Of a stretch of DNA of 64,000 bases, positions 24,259 through 33,289 are shown one piece after another (the stretch's first letter is position 1; each line of letters starts with the position of its first letter). The notes beneath the pieces were generated by a model, which was given only the letters and a program-made list of their open reading frames with translations, searched no databases and had not been told where the DNA came from. The DNA comes from Haematococcus lacustris (taxonomy: Eukaryota; Chlorophyta; Chlorophyceae; Chlamydomonadales; Haematococcaceae), in contig JASKMD010000029.1 in assembly GCA_030144725.1 (NCBI GenBank), forward strand, positions 14,418,280-14,482,279, in the 5' to 3' direction. Both the position numbers and the translations under genes were made by a program.

Positions 24259-24663
24259 TCAGCTGACCTTGGCCGGCGCTCCCAGGCCGTGGGTCTGTGG
24301 CACCCATGGCTCACGCCCAGACTGCAGCAGGACGCCCGCCTGCCGCTGTGCAAGCGCCAGGATCATGCAAGCGGCTGCCAAACATGAACAGGTTGGTGGG
24401 CGGTGCTCTAGCACTGGGGTCAGCCCCTGGCACTGTGTGCTGCTCAGTACCTGTAGGTACAAGCCTGCGTGAATAGCGTCTGCCGCAAGGTCCCGTTGCC
24501 CCGAGAGCGTGCCCTGCATGGTAGGGAGCTGCAGGGCCATACACGTGAAGCTGACCCCGACCGTTGCGCTAATCTGCTGATGCCGCGAGTAGGAGCCATC
24601 CTGCACCTGTAGCGCGGCAAGCGCCGCATCGCGGATGGTTACTCTCTTAGTAAAGTGTAGCAC
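24259..24663 (-). pseudogene. Fragment resembling a papain-like (herpesvirus C76/OTU-like) protease domain of mobile elements
   Basis: An open frame of 134 codons. It contains GSYSRHQ, then about nine residues, then VGVSFTCMALQ, then about 20 residues and DAIHAGLYLQ. The spacing and residues resemble the cysteine-protease domain seen in some eukaryotic transposons and large viruses, where the Cys in the Q-C-hydrophobic stretch is the nucleophile and D..L..G..LY follows. This is a weak, memory-based resemblance; the usual residue before Cys differs (T). The rest of the frame is not recognised. An overlapping frame (24629-24444) is basic and Ser/Arg-rich and could instead be a transit-peptide exon for the MFS gene. 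Confidence 0.25.
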
Positions 24664-24994
24664 CTCATGCTTTAATGACCTGACTTGACGACCCTAAATA
24701 GCGGCACAAGGCTGTATACCAAGACAAGCTAACTTGACGTGAAGGAATTCACCTAGTAGGTGCAGTATAGGTGTTTACTTTGCGAGTGAAATACTTTGCG
24801 AGTACTTTGCGAGTATAGGTGTTTAGTTTGCGAGATATAATGCAGGAGTCGCGTAGGGTTGTGTAGGAGGTGCGTTTCTCTCTAGCCAACCGCACAGAGA
24901 AAATGACCCCCTTTTACAAATTGGCAGGTTGTGAGCTGACCACTGAAACGTTTCAAATCCACCACAGATTTACAGGTTGAGCTCACTAGGGCCT

Positions 24995-25074
24995 CCATTT
25001 GAGCCGGACCAGTAGTGGCCACTAGCGACCACTAGCGGGAATACTAGGGACCACTAGTGGCCCGACTCAAATGG
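24995..25074. repeat. Short inverted repeat (foldback) of about 80 bp
   Basis: CCATTTGAGCCGG at the left is matched in inverse orientation by CCGACTCAAATGG at the right, with internal ACTAGTGG/CCACTAGT palindromic pieces. It lies in the DNA left of the Fanzor fragments; it could be the edge of a small element. No function assigned. Confidence 0.55.
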
Positions 25075-25240
25075 TGTCATTGGGCTGTGTGAAGTATACC
25101 CAGTGCACATGGACATGGTGCATGAGTGCCTACCGCCTACATCATTGCCTGGCCCATGAGGGCTATTGCGTAGGGTTGGCATGACAAAACATGCACTAAT
25201 GTAAGCTGATAACAGCTCAACAAAGGTGGGGGCACACACA

Positions 25241-25885
25241 CTACTGTGCCCCATCAGGCTGCTGCTGCTGCTGCTGCTGCTGGGCCTTGGGTGGCTTGTC
25301 TCGCAGCCGCTTGTAGCCCAGGCCAGGGTACTCCTTGCCCTTGACTGGCAGAGCTCCCTGCTCTGGCCAGTAGCACAGCTCCAGTGGGCGCCACCTGCTC
25401 TCCCCAATGCACCGCATGTTCAGCGCTGCATTGCAGTCCCTGTCCAGCCACCTACCTGGCTGTGGTGCTGGCTTGGTTTTTGCAGCCTCGGCCTTGCCCT
25501 TGGTGGGCTCAGCTGCCTGCTCAGCCTTAGTGCGCTTACTGCGCTTGGCTGGCGGGGGAGTACTGGGCCCCGGCTCTGAGGCTGCTGCTGGCTGTGTGGC
25601 TGCCTGGCTGCTGCGTGGGGCCTGCGGGGGCTTGTGGGGGGCCACTACCGGGCACCACATCAGGCCCCGCACTGGCTGGTCACGCTGCTGGCTCCAGGCT
25701 GGGCGCAGCAGGCGGAGGTCCACCTGCTTGCTAACCGTGGCAGCAGTCTCACCCTCATGCCAGCAGGCAGAGTGACCGCAACAATAGGAACAATCCACCA
25801 TAATTACAATCCACAGTGGGGCTTCACAATACTCCGAGTAGCTAGTAGTAGACATGGAGGCACACACACCTGATGGGCGGAGCAT
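25241..25885 (-). pseudogene. Fanzor lineage A, C-terminal fragment
   Basis: Open frame of 214 codons that aligns with the last exon of the intact Fanzor at 38087-38872: LRLLRPAWS, VRGLMWC, then a variable linker, then GRWLDRDCNAALNMRCIGES (the RuvC-III Asp and following helix), then RPLELCYW and KGKEYPG.GYK. The RuvC-I and RuvC-II parts are absent, so it cannot be a working nuclease. The linker between the Cys-containing strand and RuvC-III is Ala/Lys-rich with PAKRSKRTK, unlike the Pro-rich linker of the other two lineage-A copies. The frame ends in a Gln tract. Upstream frame (before VDLRL) contains CSYCCGHSAC, probably chance. Confidence 0.8.
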
Positions 25886-26022
25886 AAGTGGGCATTAGGC
25901 ACACTAGCAGTAGCCTTTACATCAACGAGCTCTGTGTTCGATGACAAGTTGCCATTGTCATTGACAACTCTTGCTTATTTTTAGATTAGCATAAGGGCTG
26001 TAGGGATCGAATTTATCCAAGT
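25861..26022 (+). other. Fanzor lineage-B-type right-end sequence
   Basis: GGAGGCACACACACC, GGGCATTAGGCACAC, CAGTAGCCTTTACA and a CTGTGTT-GAT block followed by AAGGGCTGTAGGG occur in the same order as downstream of the 55-58 kb Fanzor (57779-57924). The copy here is diverged with an internal duplication (ATGACAAGTTG / TTGACAACT). It is a relic of an element end. Confidence 0.6.
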
Positions 26023-26723
26023 GGTCTTGATGGTGATGGTGCATGAGTTCCGTACCAGCCGGGTCAGCTCTGCCCGCACCAACGTGGTGGCAGGCCAAGC
26101 AGAGTCCTTCAGGTGAGAGACCTCTGGTGCATTTGCATTGTAGGAGTGGAGTCATTACATAGCTGTATAATGCCATCTCACACACCAACACCGTTTAGAC
26201 TAGACTATGGCTTGACTTGACACCTGGTTTGGCAAGGAAAGATCTTACAAATGTGCACTGATCTATGTCGCCTTGCAGGTGGCTGCGCCCGGTGCGCAGC
26301 ATGGCGACGCAATCCCGGATCCGGGGCCTGATGTGCTCAACGAGCACAGGCATCAGGTTCTACGACCAGGACGTGTCAGCCGCACTGAACATCCGCCGCA
26401 TCGCAGCCGGGCCGGGCCGCCCTCGCGAGCTCAGCAGCTGGCTGGGCCGCCCCGCCATGCCTAACCCAGGCAGGCCAGGCCAGGAGTGGGTGCTCGTGCG
26501 CGACAAGGGCCTGCTGCGCAAGTGGCAGCGGCGGCACCAGCGGCAGCGAATAGCGTCATGCGTATCATGCCATAAGCCAAGCAAACAAGCAATTCAATTG
26601 CCCCTCACACAGGGGATGTGTGTGCGCTACAGTGTGCAGAGGGGTAGGGTAGGGCTCTCGCGACTCGTAGGGTTAGGGGACCTAGGTTAGGGACACACAC
26701 CGGTCTCTCACTCCTGTTGATAG
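26023..26723 (+). pseudogene. Fanzor lineage B remnant (RuvC-II to C-terminus and right end)
   Basis: Left part encodes VHEFRTSRVSS (RuvC-II Glu kept, preceding Asp changed to His) up to 26100, then a GT-AG intron 26101-26278, then WLRPVRSM, RIRGLMCSTS, FYDQDVSAALNIRR (RuvC-III Asp) and a basic end KWQRRHQRQR. The second intron present in the 55-58 kb copy (between IR and FY) is missing here. No stop is met at the family stop position, so the frame runs on to about 26690. The 3' side holds CCCCTCACACAGGGG and ends with GGTCTCTCACTCCTGTTGATAG, found at two other places in the window. The N-terminal two thirds, including RuvC-I, are lost. Confidence 0.85.
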
Positions 26724-26867
26724 TGATAGGGATACAGGACGGCCTGTGTGTGCAACTGTACGTGGCTTGCCTAGGAAATTTTAGGAAATTAAACTACAAC
26801 TGGTACATTCGGGACATTCGACCTACGACGGCTAACACAGTGATGTATCTCGAAAGCCAAACCCTTC

Positions 26868-29258
26868 ATGCTAGCTGTCGTATCTCGTGGCATTCCCCTT
26901 GCGTTCGCTGCAGCTCTAGCGCACGCTTTTATCGATTCCGTTCGTAAAGTAGCGTCGCAGAACCGTCATTTGAGTGTTACCTCCCTTGTGTGCCTTGTAG
27001 CTATCATCGACGCCGTCCTCTCCTGCACAGGTACGCACCTCGCGGTCACGCCCCTCATTCGCCAGTCGCTTCTCTGTTGAATAGCTGCAGAAGGCGCTGC
27101 GCCTTCGCAGTAGTTTGCTAGTTGTACTCACGTTCCATGTCAGTTTATGCCTAACTATGTGTGGGTGCAGGTGTCGCTCTTGCTGGAGGATTTAATGACT
27201 TGCATTTCGGTTCACCCTATGTGTTCGGTGCAGCTGTTGTCTCAAGCTCTGCACTGCTGCTGTACTCAAAGGTGGGGCATTTCACAGCGTCTCTTCAGAT
27301 TTGCCACCAAGTGCTTGCAGCTCGGTGGCTTTATCAGGTAGTGCTAATTGACTTTGCCTGGTAACCATGCGGGTCCCAGGTGTTGTACCAGAAGGCATTG
27401 GCCATCAGCCCATTGAGCTTGTGCGTGCCCTATCTCTCCTTCACACCCAGCTTCCTGGTTCTGACAGCCTTTGTGTTTGTAGGGGAGGTGCCCTCAACAG
27501 CTGGTTTGGCAGGCGTGGTTGTAGTCACCCTGGGTGGCTACCTGCTCAGCAAGCAGGGCAGCAGCAGCAGCAGTACAGGTGCCAGCAACAGCAGCAGCGG
27601 TGACAAGCCAGTGACGCCAGCTAAGGCGGTGTCAGCAGCACACCACACCCCTACCACACACCTGGCTGGAGGGCCAGCGAGCCCTGCAGGCACCTCCCCT
27701 GCAGACAAGGTAGCTGTGGTGGTCACTTGCAGCTCCCCCATCACTACAAGCACGGCCTCACCGCCATGGGCAGTGGCGGGTGACAGCCACCCTCCAGCCC
27801 CTGCACTGTCTGAACACCCTTTGCCTGCTGGCCAGGTGCCGGGTGCGGTCATGTGCCCAGCTGCCCATCCAGTCAGCTGGGCATCAGGCCATGCAGCAGC
27901 TCACTCGCCCGCCAGGGAGCTGGATGCAGCCTGCAGCAGCCCCCGGATTGCAAAAGGGGACAGGCACAGCAGCGGCGGTAGCCAGAGCTTGACCCAGGGC
28001 CACACTTCGCACAAAATCATATCCCGCCTTAATGCCCGGGCCGGCCATGGCCTGCACTCTACTGCGCCTGCTACATCAGTTGACACAGCAGCTGGCCCTG
28101 TCTATAACTCCCTTGGGCCGCAGCCACTCCACACGTCACACAGCAGCAGCAATGCCTGGATCAAGCTGAGAGCCTGTGTGCCGCGGGCGCTGCAGTCTTA
28201 CCTCCCCTGCCCTGCCCCAGCCGGCCTGCTGCACCCCGTGGCCCCCCCTGCATGCCACCCCAGGGGCTCAGGCCGGGCAGGCAGCCGGCTGTTGTTGACA
28301 GTGGGCGCCCAGTGGGAGCCGGGAGCCCTGCTGATGCTGGCAGTGGCCGCCATGTGGTCGGTGACCGCCAGCCTGGACAAGCTGGGTGTCGTGCATGCGC
28401 CCAGTTTGTGGGTGTATGCCGCGCTGCAGCGCCTGGCCATTGGCTCAGCCGCAGCTCTGTACCTGGCTCTGGTGTCCCCGGGCAGCTTCCGTCTGTTGTG
28501 CAGCCGCCATCTGGGGGTGCTGCTGCTGCTAAGCCTAGCAGAACTCCTCGCCGTGGTGCTGTTCTTGGTGAGCGGTGCGGCTGATTTTGCTACCACTCAC
28601 CAGTCCCAACTGTGTGGGCCTCGTGGGGTGCTGAGGGAGGCCAGCTGGTAGAAGAACCCAGGGGCTTGCACATGCATGTCCTGATGGTTTGGGGCAGTTG
28701 CAGCATGCGGCTAGCATCTTATGGTGGGAGGGGAACTGTGGCTTCAGTCAGGATGCCTTGCTCGACCCGTGCCCCCCACCCCTTACCTATACTGCTTTGC
28801 CTCTAGCATCGACTCTCCTCATGTGGGCACCTGAGGGCACTGCATGAGGAGCACATCTGAAGCAGTGTCTAGCCCCATGCTACACATTGCTGTTCTGCTA
28901 GTGGAGGTTGCAGCCTTTATCATGGCATGTTGAATGCATGCCTCCTGCAGCTGTGCCAATGAGTCAAGGTCATGTCATGATGATGGTCATGATGACAATG
29001 ACCACGCTCCCACTTACGTGGTTTGCTCTTTTGCAGGAAGCCATCAAGTTCGTGTTCGTGTCCTATGTGGTAGCCATCAAGCGCGCCAACATACTTATGT
29101 CGCTCATCGTGGGCGGGTGTTGCTTCGGCGAACGGGTGTGGCAACGCCTTCCCGCAGTGCTGATCATGGTGTCCGGCATGCTCCTTATCATCACGGATCC
29201 CAGCCCCAGCTTCCGCGCAAGCTCTGTGCACCAAGCTGTTGGTGATGTTGGTGCCTGA
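26868..29258 (+). CDS. Drug/metabolite transporter superfamily (EamA-type) membrane protein
   Basis: Four exons join in phase: 26868-27030, 27171-27337 (an earlier donor after 27271 is also in phase), 27380-28567, 29037-29258; 579 residues. Pairs of hydrophobic helices typical of EamA repeats are visible: PLAFAAALAHAFIDS, SLVCLVAIIDAVLS, VVSSSALLLYS, then KALAISPLSLCVPYLSFTPSFLVLTAFVFVGEVPS with following GVVVVTLGGYLLS. The second repeat has WEPGALLMLAVAAMWSVTASLDKLGV, LLLLSLAELLAVVLFL, EAIKFVFVSYVVAIKRANILMSLIVGG and LPAVLIMVSGMLLIIT. About 200 Ser/Thr/Pro/His-rich residues separate the two halves, much longer than the usual loop. Substrate unknown. The stop codon lies about 40 bp left of a lineage-A Fanzor insertion, and the last coding codons plus 3' UTR are duplicated at 32776-32925. 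Confidence 0.8.
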
Positions 29259-29330
29259 ATCCCTGAATTGTGGGGACAACACCATGTGATTTATATGTAA
29301 TGGACCTCACTTCCGGCCCACTCCGGTTGC
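29219..29330 (+). repeat. Direct repeat, copy 1 (DMT 3' end plus Fanzor left edge)
   Basis: From CTCTGTGCACCAAGCT to CACTCCGGTTGCCGG. It is matched, with small differences and a roughly 35-bp insertion in the second copy, at 32776-32925. Copy 1 covers the last codons and 3' UTR of the DMT gene and the beginning of the lineage-A Fanzor leader. Confidence 0.85.
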
Positions 29331-29409
29331 CGGCCCTCCGGTTGGACGGCGTCCTGATGCACCCCCCGGCACGGCCACTCCGCTCCGATGGTGTTGCTCA
29401 GTCCCTGTG

Positions 29410-32151
29410 ATGTCCCTGAAAAGGAACCGCAAGCGCGCCGTCTCCCCAGCACCCTCCGCAGCCGGTAAACCGCAAAGCTTGAGGAAAGGCCCCGAAGCTA
29501 ACTGACGACGCGCCGCAGTGTGCCCCACGCGACATTGCGACCTCGTGCATCAAGTCCTGCCGTGCGTGTGTTGTGCTTCCCCGTGTCTGCAGGTGCCAGT
29601 GGCAGCGGGCAGCAAGACCAGGGGCAGGGGCAGGGGCAGGGGCAGGCTGCCAAGGTAGTGATTGGAGAGCGTCGCCAGGTCATCAAGGCTGGCCTGCGTG
29701 GCCTTGTGAAGGCAGCCCTGCTTGATCTTAGCCCAGCCCAAGTCGACGCCATTGTGGCTGAGATTAACAAGCGCATGACCATGGGCAGCAAGCAATGCTG
29801 CCTAACAGCAGTCATGTGCCTCTCCTTGTTGCTTTCCTATTTCCTAGGCCAGCCCAGTCCAGCCCAGCAGCAGCAGCAGCACTTCCCAGCAGTAGGTCCA
29901 GCCCCAGGCCCCCCTCCCCTACCTGACCCAGCCTGCCCTCCCTATGCCCACCCCCGCCTTGCCACACGCAGCTCCCCCCGCACAGCAGCCGCCCCAGCCC
30001 AGCTGCCCCCCCCAGTGCAGCTGGACATCTGGGACCCACAGCTGCTGGCACAGATCAAGAATGCCATGGAGCTGCTTACCAATGCCATGATTGAGCACAT
30101 GATGCGTGGCCCCCCACCACCGCGGCATCAGGCTGCTGCCCGATGAGGTGGCTGTCTTTGAGCAGCCCAGCCGGTGGCCATGCTCAAGCAGCTGGATGAG
30201 GTACATTTGACAGGGGACGGCAACTCCCTCAACGCCAACGCCACCACCATCATCACCAGCATCAAGGAGTTCTACCGGCACCCGGGGCGGTTCATCAACA
30301 AGTGGGGCAAGGCGGTGGGGGTGGTGGAGGGTGGGTTCAGCCGGGAGATGAGACTACAGCCAGCCGGACCCAAAGCACAGGTGGCGCTTGCCGGCCAACA
30401 GCGTGCTGCGGCAACCTGAGTGGAAGGAACAGCACAGGGGGCTGCTGGGAGGGACAGGACTCCATAGGGAAGGGGGGGGCAGGCAGGCTACCTATATAGT
30501 TTAGGGTGCGCTATGTCTTGTTCGTGAACCGTAGCCTAGAGGGCTGGCAGATAGCCCCCCATGCCAAACCCCATGGCAACACCCACCTCCCTCGTACCTG
30601 CCCGCGCCCCTTCACCATGCTCCCCATGGTGGGGGTGCTGGCCAGGCATTTTGGTATCGATGATAGGGTGCTGCATGGGGTGCTGACCGACCTGGGCATG
30701 ACTAACCTGACACAGAAGCAGTTTGTGGCAAACAGCCTGCCCCATTTCATCCAGTTCATCCAGTACAGCCAGCTGCAAAACAGTGGGTGGGACTTTGCGC
30801 GCAGGGTAGAGACAGATGGGGTCAGCGTCAGTGTGCACTTCGTGCGCAACCAGGTAATCAAGGAGCCAGTGGAGCCGCCTTGCATAGGGCGTGAGCTCAC
30901 AGCCACCAGTGACTTCAGCGCAGCCACCCACATCGCTGTTGGGGTGGACCCAGGCGTCACACAGGCCATCAAGGCAGCGCATGCAATGCGGCACCCAGTC
31001 ACAGGTCAGGTGCTCAGGCAGTGGGAGTGGGAGCTGAGCAAGGGGCAGCTGAAGCATGACAGCGGGCTTACCAAAGCCAAGCAGGACACAACCCGTTGGT
31101 CAGCTGCCATCCAGCCACAGCTGCAGCAGCTGGCAGCTGCCACCCCAGCTGGCACCACCCTGGACAGCCTCCAAACCCACATCCTGGCCCTTAAGGCCAC
31201 CTTGGACCCGCTGTGGGAGGAGTACCCCAAGCCACGCTGGCGCCGGCAGCGGTTGGGGCTGCACCATGCCCAAGATCGTGTCATTGAGGCCTTCTGCAAG
31301 AAGGTATGACCCGGACCCGACCCGACCCGACCCGACCCGACCCGACCCGACCCGACCCGACCCGACCCGACCCGACCCGACCCGACCCGACCCGACCCGA
31401 CCCGACCCGACCCGACCCGACCCGACCCGACCCGACCCGACCCGACCCGACCCGACCCGACCCGATCGATGACCGGCCAAGGCCAGCAGACTGGGTACCC
31501 CCAGCAGGCCAGGTCAACCAGCGGTTGTTGCGCCCAGCCTGGAGCCTGCGGCATGCTAAGGATGTGCGGGGCCTGAAGTGGTGCCATGAGGTGCAGCCCA
31601 ACCCCCCTCCCCCTCCCCCAGCTCAGCACCCACCTGCCCAGGACCCCCCTACCCCAGCTCAGCACCAACTTGCCCAGGACCCCCAGGCACCTGCCCAGGA
31701 CCCCCCTGCCCCTCCCCCAGCCCAGGACCCCCCACCCCCTCCTCCAGCCCAGGAGCCACCCCCACCAGCCCAGGACCAGCCCCCTGCCCAGCTCCCATCT
31801 GGCCCAGTGCCACGACCCCAGGCCCCCCCTTGGGGCAGGTGGCTGGACCCGGACACCAACCCCTGCCTCAACTTCCAGTGCATTGGGGAGAGCATGCAGC
31901 GCCCCCTGGATCTGTGCAGCTATGAGGGCCTGATGGCTCTGCCGCCCATTGGCAAGGAGTACCAGCAGGGCTACAAGCGGGTCAATGACCGGCTGCCAAA
32001 GGTCAAGCAGCGGCTGCACCGGGCTGCTGAGTACCGGCGGGGCATTGATGGCCGGGCCCGCAACAATGCTGGTAGTTTACACAGGCTGTTAGCCTTACAA
32101 AGCATTAAGCTATCAGTTTTGATGAGGTGCCCAGTGGTCAAGGGGGATTAG
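29410..32151 (+). pseudogene. Fanzor lineage A gene, inactivated copy
   Basis: Exon 1 (29410-29464) encodes a short basic leader like the nuclear-localisation leader of the intact copy; exon 2 starts at 29593. Frames are open in blocks (29593-30146, 30506-31306, 31466-32151). Against the intact copy I see a frameshift near 30110, another near 30170, loss of about 30 residues near 30400, and loss of the whole RuvC-II segment (everything from VVNGMKW to HLPDD). The RuvC-II part is replaced by a (CCCGA)n array. RuvC-I (VGVDPGVTQ) and RuvC-III (RWLDPDTNPCLNF) are readable, but the second Asp of the DRD is now in DPD and the catalytic Glu is gone. A Pro-rich linker separates VRGLKWC from RuvC-III. 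Not a functional nuclease. Confidence 0.88.
31309..31464. repeat. CCCGA pentanucleotide array, about 31 copies
   Basis: Begins three codons after the CKK that ends exon 2 of the decayed Fanzor, at the intron position, and runs into the remaining third exon. It is the source of long Asp-Pro-Thr-Arg and Gly-Ser-Gly-Arg-Val frames that are not genes. Confidence 0.97.
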
Positions 32152-32290
32152 CCCCAGGAAAGAGTGCCATCGATGTGGGGTTTGTAGTCATCAAGGGTGC
32201 GACTGAGGATGCTACAACTTGTTTGTAGTAGCTGAGTGAGTTTACCCACAGTCCAACATGTTGTTCCTTGTTGAATACGTATTGTTGGGT
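32086..32290 (+). ncRNA. Conserved 3' region of Fanzor A copy 1: candidate guide (omega) RNA / right end
   Basis: Downstream of the ORF, about 200 bp are shared with 37860-38086 (minus strand). Blocks: AGGCTGTTAGCCT, AGTTTTGATGAG, GCCCAGTGGTCA, GGGGATTAGCCCC (hairpin), CATCAAGGGTGCGA, GCTACAACTTGTTTGTAG (hairpin) and CCCACAGTCCAACATGTTG. In TnpB and Fanzor systems the guide RNA scaffold overlaps the 3' end of the gene and the right end. The role here is inferred from position, folding potential and conservation. Confidence 0.55.
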
Positions 32291-33289
32291 CTGTATTCAA
32301 TGAGGCTTTCACTGCTTCCACATCGTTATCAAGTACCTGTCATGCAACTATTTGTATGACAGTAGATATATATGAATGGATACATCTAGGGAGCTTCCGA
32401 GTCCGTGTAACGTTACATCTTAAATTGTTATGCTATGTTGCATGTTACATCCGGTGTACGTACCTTGCCGGTCATGTTACATTATCTTACTAGCTGCTCG
32501 GGAATTGTCTACATATCTGTACCCCTATCCTCTTGTGGAGCCCCTGCACTTCTCCACAGCAGTGAGAGCCCGGTGTACGTCCTTAACCTAGGTGTCGGGA
32601 CTGTGTCCTCAACCTATTCGCTGGAGCCCTACCCTATGCATGACTACCTCGCCAGGCCACATCCATGTTAGACAGAGCTACATTGATTGCCCAGTGCCCC
32701 ATTCTGAACATGGACTTAGTGAACTGAGTGTCTGTGACCTACAGCCTGGTGCCTGTTGCCTGGCATACCTCCCAGCTCTGTGCACCAAGCTTTTGGTGAT
32801 GTAGGACGTGTATGACGTGTTGTGCGTTAGACCGGTTGCCTGAGTCCCTGAATTATGGGGACAACACCATGTAATTTATATGTGATGGACCTCACTTCCG
32901 GCCCACTCCGGTTGCCGGCTCTCGTAAAACTGTAAAACTCGTCAAAACCAGTAAGATTTTACCAGGGGGTCCGCCAATGGCGGGGGTGACCACATGGACT
33001 TGCAGCAGTTCGGAGTATTTGGGTCTCTAGCATGAAGCGAGCATACTACGCCACATTCACCCGCCAGCCCTGGGTGTAGTAGCGCTCAGCATGACAGAGC
33101 CACAAGTTATCGTCCCGTCCAGTCCGTTAGAATAAGCAGCGTTGTGGGACACAAAGACACACTGGACAGCAGGCAGGTGATGCTCTACCGCTCATTGCTA
33201 CAACGGCGCGACAGCGCCTCAAGCGACTCACCCAAAGGATTCTCCCAATCTCAGTCACCCTTCAGCTGCACAATGCAGAGCAGTACCGC
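32291..33289. other. Spacer with duplicated DMT 3' end
   Basis: No supported gene. It includes AT-richer sequence (32290-32780) and a second copy (32776-32925) of the DMT-gene 3' end plus the first about 35 bp of a Fanzor A left edge, then the probable promoter region of the kinase gene that starts at 33290. Confidence 0.6.
32776..32925 (+). repeat. Direct repeat, copy 2 (DMT 3' end plus Fanzor left edge)
   Basis: Matches 29219-29330: CTCTGTGCACCAAGCT, GGTGATGT, CCTGAATT, GGGGACAACACCATGT, TGGACCTCACTTCCGG and CCACTCCGGTTGCCGG in the same order. Together the two copies bracket the Fanzor A copy 1 region. Confidence 0.85.

Larger units (their letters stand above)
29290..32290 (+). mobile_element. 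Fanzor element, lineage A, copy 1 (decayed)
   Basis: Left edge placed where similarity to the copy at 37.8-41.2 kb begins (GGACCTCACTTCCGGCCC; there GGATCTCATTTTCGCCCC). Right edge placed where shared 3' sequence stops (after CCTTGTTGAAT). The element contains the broken fanzor gene and the conserved 3' region. Exact ends and target duplication are not certain. Confidence 0.7.

Noticed and set aside
24444..24629. Basic Ser/Arg-rich frame as transit-peptide exon of the MFS transporter
   Set aside because: Plausible composition, but no phase-consistent splice to the 23672 acceptor could be shown.
27538..27852. Minus-strand frame opposite the Ser/Pro-rich loop of the DMT protein
   Set aside because: The plus-strand frame is continuous with transmembrane segments on both sides and in phase with its neighbours; the minus frame has no motif.
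31306..31480. Long Asp-Pro-Thr-Arg and Gly-Arg-Val-Gly-Ser frames
   Set aside because: Produced by the CCCGA array; open in all frames, and located in a Fanzor intron.
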